A stretch of 64,000 bases of DNA from Termitomyces sp. T153 (GCA_018296165.2 JACKQL020000041.1:186001-250000), one strand, 5' to 3'. Positions 44,552 to 57,100 are shown, counted from the first letter of the stretch. Program-made: numbers and translations. The notes: a model not told the origin generated them from the sequence alone.

Positions 44552-45464
44552 ATATTTTGTAGGTTTTGCCATCCAAGATAAGGCTATTGGAACTCTGTTG
44601 TTATTCCAGTTCATTATTTTCAACAAGGGGGAATTCTCAAGATGAAAGTAGAAATGAATTTCTGCAGAGCCACTGACTCAAAGAGGTGTTTCTTCACATC
44701 TACAATCTTGGCTTCATAAATCTCAGTTGAAAAAAGTCTGTCTGCAAGAACAACCTCAAATCCGTCGCTCTGTGTGGAACTAACTCTGACTTGACGATGT
44801 GATGTCCGACAGCCGCCTTCTTGACACTGGGGCTACGAGGTGGTGGTGAGCCTTTCCGATCTGTAGTCAAAGACACCGATGGACAATTCATGATGGGTAA
44901 ACTTGAAGAAAAACAATTCAGCGTTGAACGTTGAAAGGTGGTGCCTCTAACATACAATCACGAAGAATGCTTTTATTCTTCGGCTCAGGACAATGTGGAC
45001 GTTTGCATGGCCCTTCATCGATCTTCTATTCGTGTATCCGCTCTCACTGATGGTACGAGCAGAGGACAAACACTCCGACAGACCTTTTAGATTATTGTAT
45101 CAACCTAATGATGGATGAGCACCGTTGAGGATGGACTCTGCTCATGCTCCTGACCATCAAGTGGAGGACTGTTAATAGTTGAGAGTAAAAAGTATTGGCG
45201 GAGTCTTCGAGTAGAGATGGACAGACATTAAGAGTTTACTGAACCATTCGTATTTCGGTCAGTGAGATATTTTATGTTCTCATACTACTCGTAATCACAG
45301 AAAGTTTGTCCGACAATGGTTAAGGATGGAAAAGTGCTGATACTACATCAATGAAGGAAGAAAATCAGAGGGGCTTGCATAATGGAATGTTAGTACAAGA
45401 AAGCTAGCTGACTACGGTGGAGTGAAAAGCAAACATTGCCCACTCAAAATTCTATTCGTACAAA
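44552..45464 (-). other. intergenic with a possible small minus-strand gene at 44615-44957
   Basis: On the minus strand two frames look protein-like: one gives CPSVSLTTDRKGSPPPRSPS and PSVKKAAVGHHIVKSELVPH, and another just downstream gives FEVVLADRLFSTEIYEAKIV and KHLFESVALQKFI before a stop near 44619. A spliced gene using both is conceivable (an acceptor cccag lies at the change), but I could not find a donor that fits. The rest to 45464 has nothing I recognise. Confidence 0.25.
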
Positions 45465-48015
45465 TCAAGGCGTGGGTGGCTCATGAGTGTACGCTTCTAC
45501 AGCCTCCCCTTCAGCATTCAAAGGCCAGAAGGAATTCTTGAAGAGATTGTTGGGATCATACAACTCCTTAATCTCGCACAACCTTTCCCAATTAGAGCCA
45601 AAACACGCCTTGACACGCTCGGGAGGCTCGTGGCGCCCGAGGAACTGTAAGTAGTTTATCGAATTAGTGACATGACAGAATGCTATATAGAGCACATACG
45701 CTGGGAAAAGGCCCGCCTTGGTGAACGGGCTTGAGGGTATCTGCGATCCACTGGATCACCGTGTGTATAAGAAAGCGTCCATGTATGGTGCCAAAATAAC
45801 TTACTTCCTCTGCAGATTCGACGCACCTGTCATCGTCAACATCCATCTCCCATTGATGCAAAGCAGCGATCGTGAAAGACGCTTCTCGTTGGGACTTGGG
45901 AACACAAGTATCTTCGAAATCGATGATGGCGCCTCCAGCAAGCTCAAAAAGCCACGCTATCGAATAAAACGTCAATCATTGTGCTCCTAGAGAGTTTATT
46001 GATATTTCTTACTGCATCCAACAGGAGTATCAGCAAAGTTTATTACAGTCTCGTTGATAAGGTCATCAGGGAGAGAAGTGATCAATGCGGAACGAATGAA
46101 CCACTGTCTGCCAGCTATTTCAAACGCGGAACAGTCAGCAAGATAAATTTCCTTCGGATGGTAAAAGCGTGCCTTTCCCTCGCAGAACCTGTGCGACGCT
46201 GTCTTGTTGGTGAAGGAAACTCTTCTCATCGACTTCGTTCAGGAGGCATTGTTCACCGTCCCAAGAAGATATGGCAGCAAGATATTCCTGGCCTTGTTCT
46301 CGTGTGCCAACGTAACACATCTGCACGACGACGAGAGAATCTTTGCCTGCTGGACCCGCGGTCAGGAGGACGTTGGCATACAACTCGCGGGGAGCTCCTT
46401 TGACACAATCACGGAAATGCTTGATTAGGGAAGGAGCTGTTGCTCTGTTAAAACGACTAAAACATTTGATTAGGCTCATCTTCAACAAGTACCTAGCATG
46501 AGAGCTCACTAAATGAGATTTCCCGCGAAAACGACAGGAACGGGGTATGCCTTTGCTTTGTAGCGCGTAGCAATGCCGAGAGCAGGTCCGGCTCCTCGTA
46601 TGGCCCACCAAAGGTCTGCAAGGATGGTAACTATATAATCATTTAGTCCGAACAAGGGGCCCATTTACCTGGATATTCTTCTTCATTTACAATTACGATT
46701 CGTCCGTCGGCAAGAACCATCTCTACCTCAACTAGATTGTCGATACTCAATCCACGCAAGCGGCTTAGGAAGCCGAAGCCACCAAGGATCATAATGGATG
46801 AGCCTACTGGGTGCGCGGAACTGTTCCAATTACTAACGAGTCAGAACTGAGCGTTATCAGACTCACAATGGCACATGATAGGGAACGCCTTCCCCGCTCC
46901 CATTAGAATACCGAGCCTCAAGCTTGTGCTGTGCTGTATATGTGTCGATCTCCTTCTGTCTCATACCAGCGCCAAACGTTACATAGGCGTGAGGGTGGAC
47001 AGGTTCGGCAAGTGCTAGCTGACCGGGAGGGAGAGGATGATTGCCAAATAAAGTGGGGCTGGGAATCCAGCTCCTGTGCATTGATAACGAAGGGTATGAA
47101 GCCTGCGTGACAGAGGCAGGTGCGCAGATTGGATTATCTTTCTTCAGATAGCCAAATGGGTCTGACGCGCGAAGGGGAGGGGCAGAGGGGCGCGGCGACT
47201 CTGTACCGTTCCCAGGAGAAGGTGAACTCGCGATTGTTGACGACGGGCTTGAGCCACCAGAATTACCAGTGCCATCGAAGATAGAGCGGGGGGAAGAGGA
47301 GGTAGTGGTGTCAGACCCGCTTGATATCTGTCTCCAGCCCACTACAGGTGGCGCCTGTGTGACTTCAACACGGCGACGCACATTTGGGGGTGGCCCGCCT
47401 TGAAGACCAACGGGCACGGGGCCAGGCCCACGTAGGAAAGTAGCTACGGCCTGTGACGCTTGATCGTACCTCCGAAGGTCGACGTCTTCCTGCCTGCGCC
47501 GTTTGCCGCTTGGAGCCGCAAAAACCCCTTCCTTACCTTTGTTGTTGGGGAGCACCGAGTCCTTAAGGCTAGTATATGACCCGTCCGCGTTCGGAGGCTC
47601 GATGTCAACTCCAACAATCTTGCTCAAGTCGACGATGATATCACCGCCAATGGCCCATCCAGCGGTACCATAGCCTCCCGCTTTTATAGAGGGTGATAGT
47701 CCATGTTTGTTGCAGAACAAGACAATCCTAGATCTTTTGTTAGCAGTGTACTCCCTTGATCGACGATACGACCGACTCACTTGCTGATGTCTGAAGCATC
47801 AAGAGGCACTGCAACTGCTTTTGAGATGGATTTGACATTTCCGTTGAATATCGTCGAATAATCTTCAAATCTAGCCATAAAATGGGTGAATGAGCAAACG
47901 ACGCGTGAATGATTATTGAAGACGCGTCGTACCCTGGCTCGTCTCGGGCATAGATGTCGCCTCGAATAGAGGAGCCAAGTTCTTCATAGAGCTCCTTAAG
48001 TAGTGCAGTAGACAT
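45465..48015 (-). CDS. FAD-linked oxidase (berberine-bridge type) with a Ser/Pro-rich insert
   Basis: Spliced minus-strand gene from ATG at 48015 (MSTALLKELYEELGSSIRGD) to stop 45465-45467. The FAD-binding PCMH domain runs from STIFNGNVKSISKAVAVPLD to SIKAGGYGTAGWAIGGDIIV, then after a long insert FGAGMRQKEIDTY and MILGGFGFLSRLRGLSIDNL. The C-terminal part has the family ending LYDPNNLFKNSFWPLN. About 190 residues rich in Ser, Pro and Gly (about 46990-47570) interrupt the FAD domain. The usual His of the GGH motif is Tyr (codon at 47670-47672). No signal peptide, so probably intracellular. Substrate unknown. Exon ends were followed by motif continuity. Confidence 0.82.
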
Positions 48016-51000
48016 GGCTCGAGTGGAATAGAATACGAGGGCCAGAAACTACTATGCACGTATCCGAAGAAGAGATTTTATAGTCTTGCGACTATAACGT
48101 CATGAGCAATCCGGAAGCAAATTAATTAGAACTCCGCGAATTTTCGTCTCGTCATTCGATTAGATCATGATTGTGGCGTTTTGTCTCTTTCACCGCGTAT
48201 GAAAGATGCATTATCATTTCCGTTACGGTCAATGTACCTTGCACCTTGAGGGTCTGACTTTTATGTCCGTCTGCAGCATGGATTTCATCAAATATCGAGT
48301 AATGGCTGCACAGAACTTGGGTGTGAAGATAAAATGACAAGAAGTCTGTACCATTTCAAATTTACCTTACTCACAGAGCTAGTATGAATTCATCATAAAT
48401 CTAAATCTTAGGATATTAAGGATTCTTAATAGATACATCAGAATCATTGAAGATTCATAATACAAATTCCTCCGCGACCGCCGACGGCAATGGACTCAAC
48501 CGGGATGGGGATACTGATTTCTGGAACGCCACAATTCATCTTCGTGGAACGTAATTGTCTGCGGTGAAGTGTATACCTCGCCAGCTGGCTTCTTCTCTCT
48601 AGACCATGTGACCGACAACGTGGACCAAGGGTTTTCTCAGGACTCGTTAATGTCCAAGAACATTAGTCACGAGAGCCAGTTTGCCGTCCCGGCTCTCATT
48701 CTCTCGACCGTATAAATCCGCACGCAAGAATAGAAAATAACGCGCGATTGAATGTAGAACCTAGCATTGAAGATTGCTCATGATCACGTAGTGAACCAGG
48801 ATTATTCTGGGATGCTTCTGAGAAGTTGAATCATTGTGAGTTAAGATGAGTCAAGAATCCAATAAGTACTATTCGGGCTTGTGACATAGTGGACGTGGAC
48901 AGATATCATTTAGCGACTCATTTGGAATTCGTTCTTTTCTTGCTGACGATACCTAAGAAATACCTTTCTCTGTTCGAGGACGAGAGGCTTATCATAAGTA
49001 CATATGTAATGATTAGCGGACAATCAATCTGACTCGTGCCGAACCGCCGGTAAGTCGATCTACTACAAGCCAAGCCCAAGGAAACGCCCATACATGGAAA
49101 GAAATTCCCGAGTTCCTCTGTAAGTTCGACCCACCTCGTACAAGCTCGCTTATATAGAGAAATTGAAGCGGTAATGCTCTTTTGTGTGAGAAGCTGCGTC
49201 TCAGGAAAAAACGATTTGATCAGTAGACGTAAATCCGTTCAGGATCAGCAGGCAGAGGCTAACCAGGCTGGGCAATACTGTCTACTTTTTGTGTGACGTG
49301 TCGGTCCTCTACTCGGGTCATGACCATTACATAGGGGCTAGGAAGCATGCCGTATAAGTGGTCTTGTCTGTCGACGAAGAATACATAGCCGTGACATAAC
49401 GCGTGGCAGAAACGCGGCGGCCCCTGTGTCGGCAGCGACCGAAGCAGTTCAATGTGATCTCGGAGATCGCTGGTGAAGACAAGCGGATAATCATTAACAA
49501 CGAGTATGGTATAGGGAATAAGAATAGAAAATGATCCACCGTCCTTGAGCGGGACTTACACGTACAAATCAAACCTCGTATCTAGTTCCTCCATCATTAT
49601 GAGAGTATAAAGGAAATCGGCTAATTGGACGGTTTACATGGTGCTGATTGTCTGGAGTCTGGCAATCTTGGCGAGATGATGTGACATAAGCAGGTATAAA
49701 GGAAGCAAGAAGCATCTCGATGGGTATAGTTAGGGAATATCTGCAGAAACTTAAAGTTAACCTCTCGTATTGAGTCGCGGGATGTCAAACAGAACGTACT
49801 CAGTACTGGTGTAGCGTTTACCTTTTATTGATTGCCCAGCGACTTTGATAGTTGTGGCAGGCATAGCGTACGGGTTTTCCTCGACCAGTGAATCAGAAAT
49901 GTTGTGAACGTTTTAACAAGGATTGAGGGGTCAGAACGTACTATATAAATCGAGTCATGTGGACATGGCTATGGATAACCTCAGCGTAGGACTTTCGCCA
50001 GCAGTTTTTTGTGAAATATCGAGCACAGAAGCTTCACTGATCGAGCAAGTATAAGTACCAATGTAGTAGATTCCTATCATCAGAACCGAACCGCAGAATA
50101 TAGAAAGAACTTCATTTTCTCGGTGAGTCTGATTATACTGTTGCTGAGTCGACGAAACGTTGAGCTCGAAGCAAAAACAGAAGAACGTTGGTCAATGAGG
50201 CTTACTTGATTAAGGGGGGTACCTATAGAACCTTATCCTCCCCATAGGGAGCGAACCGTCAAGTTTATTGAAATAGTGTTTGCCTCTTATAAATAAACTA
50301 TCTTCGGAAACGAGCACAACTCATAAGCTGTCTATCCTTCCGGAGAAAAGAAGCAAAGTACAGCCGGAGCAGCAACGGCGTGGAAGGATCCACGCACATG
50401 GTCCTTCATTCTCACTTCGGGAGTAGCAGTGATTATACGGCGCAGTAACATCGCAAGATATCCATTCGTGGAGCAAACTCCAGGGTGATGGAAGTTCCAA
50501 ACTTTTTCGACAGCATTCGAGGGCCATCTGATGCTGGAGGCGAGAACAGGGTGAACGAAGTTTGATCCAAGAAAACATATAAATGATGTAAGATGCAGCC
50601 GAATCAGCAGTGAAACTTTTTCTTCCATACAACGGAGCAATACTATCGCTGAAGGGCAGCTGCCGCATGTCAGCGGTAAACAGAAAACTTTTTCATTTCC
50701 GTGCATATAGTGAGCTTTCATAAAGACTGTATAGGAGATGTGTCACGTTTGAGAAGAGCTTCGGTTGAGTTCTCAATATTGCTTTGATGCTACTTGTCAA
50801 AGACACTCCTTGAAAGTCCAACTCACCTCAGAAAGCTCACTACTATGAACTTGCTTCCACATACAGCCTGTCAGGCGTCCAGAAGATAGTCCGTCACCTC
50901 CACACTTTCCACGATTGATTACATTACTTTGTCATAATAAATTTCCAGGTGCCTGGCACTGTTAAGCCATGAGACCGAACATCCGTGCAGTGGTTCGAGA

Positions 51001-51304
51001 TAGACAAGTTTTTGTGGATTTTATCCAAAATTTATCTTCTGAAAATCTGAAAATTGGAGCTTGTTAAATCAGATGCTGCGGGACATTAATAGATGAACAT
51101 ATGAAAGCTGCGAGTTGCCATCAAGAGGTTTGAAGAGAAGGACACAAACAAATGGACAAGGAGCCCTTGACCATTTTCCAGAAATTTGATACGGATCAGT
51201 GGCTGTGCAAGCTTTTAAATTATTAAAAAAATCTTTTTGAAGTTCAATCGAACAATTCCAGTTTTTCAGAATACTTACTCACAGCTCGAGCCTTGTAACT
51301 TCAT
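48016..51304. other. 3.3-kb region without a supported gene
   Basis: Contains the promoter of the FAD oxidase at its left end. CpG content is normal. On the minus strand some stretches look like possible short exons (for example HALCHGYVFFVDRQDHLYGM near 49340-49410, and a 129-codon frame at 50332-50721), but I could not join them into a model with good splice sites. No RNA gene or repeat was recognised. A multi-exon fungal gene or a non-coding locus could be hidden here. Confidence 0.4.
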
Positions 51305-53056
51305 TTGTGTTGCTCTACCAAGGAAAGATGCAGTCCAGAGAGGGTAAGCGTCGGTCATACTCATGGACAAAGACATCGACATCGACATCTGATAGGGAGT
51401 TCCTTTTCGGATATTGATGCTGAAGGACCATTTGCGACCAATGTGGGTAGAGATGCGGCCGATACATACATCAGAGAAAAAATCAAGGACTACGAGGGGA
51501 TTTTGTCCTACTACAAAGGACGCCTCAATGCACTCACTATCACCTGTCGGATTCCCCCTGAAATGCTGGCCGAGGTTTTCGGTGAACTACAGTACAGTCC
51601 CTCTACCAATGCGGATAGTGGACCCTTCGACTGGATTAAAACCGTGTCACACGTGTGCTCCCACTGGCGTAGGGTGGCGTTGACCACTCCCGAATTGTGG
51701 ACAAACATACAAATAAATCACCCACTATGGGCAATGGAAATGTCCGAGCGTTCAGGGACAGTGCCTCTAACGATCCATTTTGATGAACGATTTCTTCATG
51801 TTTTTCACTCCACAGAACGATGTCGGCGTTCGTCCGCGGTCTTGAGGGACATCCTCCATTCCCACCATTCAAGGATCAAGAACCTTACCTTCACCTTGTA
51901 TTCTGAATATGATGAGAGAAGAGGCCACGACTTGGGCATATTTCTCGAGTTGTTGGATCGGCCTATGCCCACCATAGAACGACTCGGAGTGACAATATCG
52001 ACTGAAGTGTCCCAGAAGAACATGCTTCCGCCAGAATTTTTTTCAATGTCATCACGACTGCAGCATCTCAGATTGGTAGAGTGTGCCATGTCATGGAATC
52101 CCGACTTCGTGGGTATAAGGAACCTTCGTTCTCTCGAAATTTCGCGTCTATCAAGGACTATGAGTCCAACGATGGCTCAATTGTTGGATGTGCTTTCGCA
52201 AACAACTCTTCTCGAAGCTCTCAATACAGACATCCAGGCCTTGTGCAACTCTAGTGACACGGCCTTGGCGAAGAATAAGGCTCCACTCAACCTGCAGCAC
52301 TTAACAAGTATAGCAACTGGAAGTGATCTCTTTACCTGTGCTTTTCTTGTGGATCACATCGTTTTCTCGAGTAACGCCAAGAACATTATCCTTCGTCTTG
52401 AACCATTACAAGAGCTCCCAGCCTTCTTACTACGATCTCTGGCCCAGAGGATCGACGATGGTTTTGCGGGTCCAATTTTGAAGCTCGCATTAGCCAATCG
52501 GAAGGTTCAGTGTTGGAAGTTAGCAGACAAAGACATCACATTTCCAAAGTTGCCCACGATCAATATTGGAGATTTTACCGAGGAGACCGGAGGACCATTC
52601 TTCCAGTCGCTTCGCTTGGATCAGCTTCAATTATTAGAAGTCGATTTTATCCTGAGTGTTGACGAGTGGTCGCTCTTTGGTGATCTTCCACACCTCACCT
52701 CTCTTCAAGTGTTTTCAAACGAGTCATCCTTGCTCCGTGTCCTTTTACGTAGAAAGGCCAATACACCGGATCCTGACACTCCACCTGACCGTCCGGCCTT
52801 TGTAGCTCTTCGAAGGCTCAGAATTTCAAGTTGGCGTTTGGACGCGCTTTTCAGGCCTAGAAAGAACACGTCTATTATCCAATTATTACGACGATACTTA
52901 AAGCGTCGCAAGATGGATGGACGAGGTCTTCATTTTCTTCAAGTGAGGTGTTGTAGAGGAGTGGATGAGAATGTTCTCGCTCCCCTACGAAAATTTATCA
53001 AACAAATCGAGTGGGATGGGGTTGACTGCAACAATTATGACACAGGGGAGGAGTAA
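51305..53056 (+). CDS. F-box-like protein with C-terminal LRR-like region
   Basis: Single open frame of 583 codons with no intron. After a His/Arg-rich start (GHTHGQRHRHRHLIGSSFSD) comes a short coiled segment and then the F-box-like domain: ITCRIPPEMLAEVFGELQY, VSHVCSHWRRVALTTPELWT (about residues 75-140). The remainder has the irregular leucine-rich pattern (LQHLRLVECAMSW, RNLRSLEISRLS) seen in the greatly expanded agaric F-box family. By family knowledge it may be a substrate receptor of an SCF ubiquitin ligase. An internal ATG could be the real start because the first 40 residues are unlike the family. Confidence 0.85.
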   Translation: MCCSTKERCSPERVSVGHTHGQRHRHRHLIGSSFSDIDAEGPFATNVGRDAADTYIREKIKDYEGILSYYKGRLNALTITCRIPPEMLAEVFGELQYSPSTNADSGPFDWIKTVSHVCSHWRRVALTTPELWTNIQINHPLWAMEMSERSGTVPLTIHFDERFLHVFHSTERCRRSSAVLRDILHSHHSRIKNLTFTLYSEYDERRGHDLGIFLELLDRPMPTIERLGVTISTEVSQKNMLPPEFFSMSSRLQHLRLVECAMSWNPDFVGIRNLRSLEISRLSRTMSPTMAQLLDVLSQTTLLEALNTDIQALCNSSDTALAKNKAPLNLQHLTSIATGSDLFTCAFLVDHIVFSSNAKNIILRLEPLQELPAFLLRSLAQRIDDGFAGPILKLALANRKVQCWKLADKDITFPKLPTINIGDFTEETGGPFFQSLRLDQLQLLEVDFILSVDEWSLFGDLPHLTSLQVFSNESSLLRVLLRRKANTPDPDTPPDRPAFVALRRLRISSWRLDALFRPRKNTSIIQLLRRYLKRRKMDGRGLHFLQVRCCRGVDENVLAPLRKFIKQIEWDGVDCNNYDTGEE

Positions 53057-53362
53057 TCGTCTGGTGAAGATGACTATTCTCATTGAACTCAGAGTGATAA
53101 GAATCTCTGAGCAAGTTATCCCAGCTAAATAGAAAGTCATGTTATATGAAAAGATTCATTCAATCATCGTATATCTGACAAGTGTTTACGTTTAGGTCGG
53201 AGGGAGATCACCTACCTTTCCTCGGAATCTGTGAGAACTACAGCACCAGCACTAGATGTCAATGCACTCCTCGTCCACGTTCTGGTGGATGATGGGGAGC
53301 AAGTACGCTTTATTCGTGAGCACTTAAAAAACACGTAATGCAATAACCGAACAATATATCAT
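53057..53362. other. intergenic, no gene seen
   Basis: About 300 bp between the F-box gene and the tRNA gene. Nothing recognisable. Confidence 0.5.
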
Positions 53363-53473
53363 GCCAATGTGGCTCAATGGATAGAGCATCGCTTTCCTAT
53401 TATGTGGCTGCTTAGATCTTTGATCTCAGAGGCTATAAGGCGAAGGTTGTGGGTTCGAGTCCCATCATTGGTT
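53363..53473 (+). tRNA. tRNA-Arg (anticodon CCT) with 38-nt intron
   Basis: The acceptor stem gccaatg pairs with cattggt (53466-53472). D arm gctc..gagc, anticodon stem tcgct with ggcga, and T arm gtggg-ttcgagt-cccat are all present. The anticodon CCT is at 53396-53398. The intron 53400-53437 starts one base 3' of the anticodon, the standard place for eukaryotic tRNA introns. A box tggctcaatgg at 53370-53380 and B box ggttcgagtcc at 53452-53462 are the internal RNA polymerase III promoter. The tRNA reads AGG. Confidence 0.92.
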
Positions 53474-53496
53474 GTCAGAGTTAACCAAACCAGTCC

Positions 53497-53500
53497 TTTT
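53497..53500 (+). terminator. RNA polymerase III terminator of the tRNA gene
   Basis: First run of four T after the tRNA, 24 nt downstream of its end. It is the minimum length for termination. Confidence 0.55.
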
Positions 53501-54117
53501 GTCGTTTGTTATCATAAATAATTACATGACAGCTTGACACCCCCTAAAACCATTAACGCATCGGCTTTGGGTTCTAAGTCACTAGTACCGGACACTGGAA
53601 ACTTGCTCATATCCAGTTGCAACGAGCTCAATTTTGCTCGCCGGATCGGTTGCCGCGGACTCACGTGGAACAACTTGGGTGATGCTGAGTCTGGTCCCGA
53701 CCAAGCCATACTTATAATATCCTTTCTCGTTCATCAGCAAGCTCAACTTCGTGATTGCTTCCACGACATCGTAGCCTCGTACAGCTTCATTCTTCTCTAA
53801 CGACCTTTTTTTGAAATCAACCTTCGCTGCTATGTGGAGGAATCTCGGTAGGTATTAGTGGGACGGGCCGCCCTCGACCGCCGCACAACAACATCGAGCC
53901 GCCGCCGTGGATGACCGCCGGTCACCTGGTCCTTTTTTTACTATGCTGAATCGTGAGGTCCAGCTCAGGAGCTGTTTCTTCACCCCATTTAGCATGGATC
54001 GTGAATCGAAACCCGTTTTAGTTCATGTGAGTGTGTGAGTCCTCAGTCGCCTGAGCTCCAAGTATAAAGGGCGTCGATGTTGATGGTAATAGTTTTCTTT
54101 CCTGCCTTTCCGTACTC
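53501..54117 (+). promoter_or_regulatory. upstream region of beta-glucosidase, TATA box at 54063-54068
   Basis: About 600 bp. tataaa at 54063-54068 is about 50 bp before the start codon, a plausible core promoter. Frames at 53534-53800 and on the opposite strand have no recognisable product. Confidence 0.5.
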
Positions 54118-57100
54118 ATGGTGGTACAGAGAATGTTTGTGGCGTTTTTGGCGCTCGTCGCCACTCTCTTCCTGGTCGTCGCCGCTGAAATGAACACTTT
54201 TGGTGTCCGTGGTGATTTACACTTTGGCCTCGAAGCTCGTGCAAAGAATAAGGATGGCTCTGCTCCTATCTACAAAGACCCCAACGCTCCGATAGAAGAT
54301 CGTGTCAATGACTTGTTACCTCGGATGACGTTGGAAGAAAAGGTATCCCAGTTGTACGTGCCTTTTTCGCCTACCCTAGACGCGTCATTCACCGTGTGAT
54401 CCCAGAATTCAAGGTGATATAAACGGATGGATGAACCTCAGCGACCCTCTCGACGATACTCTCGTCTTTAACCAAACCGGTCTCGTACGTCCCAATTCCC
54501 AGCCTTTTCTCTATTCGAAGCGTTGATCTTGTATATAGGAAGAGATGATCCGACTCAAGGGTGGAAGCATCTGGGCTGGATATCTCACTCCCTACGAGAA
54601 GCTTGTGTACGCAATCAACGTCGGTCAACACTACCTGATGGAAAACACGACACTTGGCATCCCTGCACTCTTCCAATCTGAAGGTATGTGTCCTTCCCCC
54701 TCGTAATTTCAACTTGCGTCACATACTCGCTTTCAACTCAGGTCTCCACGGATTCACTGACAACGGGACAATCTTCCCCTCACCAATCGGCCTCGCCGCG
54801 TCCTTCGACACCGACCTTGTGTCTAAAGTCGCCAGCGTAGCCTCCGATGAAGCCGAAGGACTCGGAATCACCCACATGTTCGCTCCCGTCCTCGACCTTT
54901 CGCGGGAACTCCGTTGGGGTCGCGTCGAGGAGAATTTTGGAGAGGATCCGTTCCTTACTGGTGAGATGGGCCATGCTTTTGTTACGGGAATGCAGTCCGG
55001 GAAGCGGAGGAATGTTAGTGAAACAGCGATCGCTCGTGTGGCGGCTACGTGCAAGCATTTTGCTGCGTTTGGAAGTCCACAGGGTGGTCTGTGAGTGTCT
55101 TGTTTTATCGAAATTATGGAATATACAGGGTGCTCATGTCTACTCTGATAGCAACTTGGCGCAGGTGTCTGGTGGCGAGCGAGAGCTGCGCACGATGTAT
55201 TTGAAGCCGTTCAATAGAGCATGTATCGACAGCCTGTCAATCATGACGGCTTACTCTAGCTATGATGGTATCCCCGCTATCGCTAATACTCGTGAGTATT
55301 CTACATCCTTTCGGTCCGTTGAAATGTCACAGCTATGGTCTGTGCGCAGATTTATTGACCGATATCGTGAGCTATTCTTTACGATACCCCCCAGTTGATT
55401 TTTACTCATAGATAACTATTTCATTAGCTGAGAAACGAGTGGGGCTACAAGTACTGGGTCGTTACAGATGCGGGTTCTGTGGACCTCCTGATCACGCTTC
55501 ATGGGACATGTGAAACGAGGGAATGCGCTGCGAAGGCCACTGTGGAGAACTTTAGCGGAGAAATGGGCGGAGGTAAGGTTTTGTGCTACCTCTGCTTGTT
55601 TCTTTTTCTTATTCGATGTCGCACTCAGGAACGTATACTTTCCTCACTCTCCCGGGTAAGGGAATCTACCTATCTTTGATGGAGTTTGTACTTACCTAAC
55701 CACAGACCAAGTTGCGGCGGGAACAGTTAGCATGGACACGATCGATGAGACCGTCAAAACACTCCTTCGAGCGAAATTTTCTCTTGGCCTCTTTGAGAGT
55801 GAGTACCTGTCTTTCCCAGGTTGACTCGTGATTTTGATTTATTGTCTGGTATAGATCCATACCCTTACGAAGACTATCTTTCATCAATCCGTACCCCCGA
55901 ATCTAAAGAAATTCTCCATGCCGCCGACGCAGAAAGCATCGTTCTCCTCGAGAACCGACAAAATATCCTCCCACTCAGCACCAACATTGGTTCCGTTGCT
56001 CTCATCGGGCCTCAAGTTGATCGTGTTGCTGTGCGCCTTCATTCCTCTAAACCTTACTTTCTTTTTCACTAATCCACGATTGGAATCTCAGTTTGGCGAC
56101 TACGTCTTCCTCAATGCTTCCAATAATGGCATCACCCCTCTCGCCGGGTTCAAACAATACCTCGCAAACGTATCCAGTTCGACGAAGATCAACTTTGCGG
56201 AAGGCTGTAAACTCTGGTCGAACGACGAGTCTGGGATACACGCTGCAGTTGATGCAGCCAAAAACTCTGATGTCGCGATCGTCATGGTACGTCGTTATCC
56301 TCTGGTCAGCTATTTTTGTTCTCATGCTCCTGGTGGATGCAGGTGGGAACGTGGTCCCTTGACCAAACGAACCTATGGACGCCCGGCACGAACGCAACCA
56401 CGGGAGAGCATGTTGATCTTTCGAATCTTGGGTTGGTGGGTGCCCAGCTGGCACTTGCGCAAGCTGTGAAGGACGCCGGAAAGCCGACGATTGTCGTGCT
56501 TGTCAGTGGGAAGCCGGTTGCGGAGCCGTGGATCCAAGCGCGTAAGTGTTATCTTTTTATGTGAACGTGTTGTGGAGAGTGATCTGCGATTTGGGTGTAG
56601 ATGCCGATGCTGTGATTCAACAGTTTTATCCTGGTGAGATGGGAGGTATGTATAGGTGTCGTAGCTGTGGGGAGGTGGATCATTGAAACCTTGTCTTTTT
56701 CTCAGGGCTAGCAATTGCAGAAGTCATCTTTGGCGCTGTGAATCCTTCCGGTGGGTTTGTTGACATCCCATGATTTTTTTGGTTATGGAGTGTACCTTGC
56801 AAAACAGGAAAGCTCCCCGTTTCCTTTCCTCGAAGCATCGGAACGACGCCAGCCTTCTACAACTACCTCAAAGGCAGTAGGCCTCTCGACCCTGGATTTG
56901 TGTTTGACAATGGTACACTGAAGTTCGGACACCAGGTTCGTATGCCTCTGATTTGATTGCTCGAAGTATCCGTGTCATGAGTAATCAAAATAGTATGTGC
57001 TTGACAGCCCAATTCCCCTGTGGAGCTTCGGGCATGGGTTGAGCTATACCACCTTCAACTAGTGAGCTAGGTGCTTCGAAGGTTCTATTTTCATGCTGAC

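Noticed and set aside
48152..48340. Minus-strand frame of 62 codons upstream of the FAD oxidase
   Set aside because: Too short, no motif, and inside a likely promoter region.
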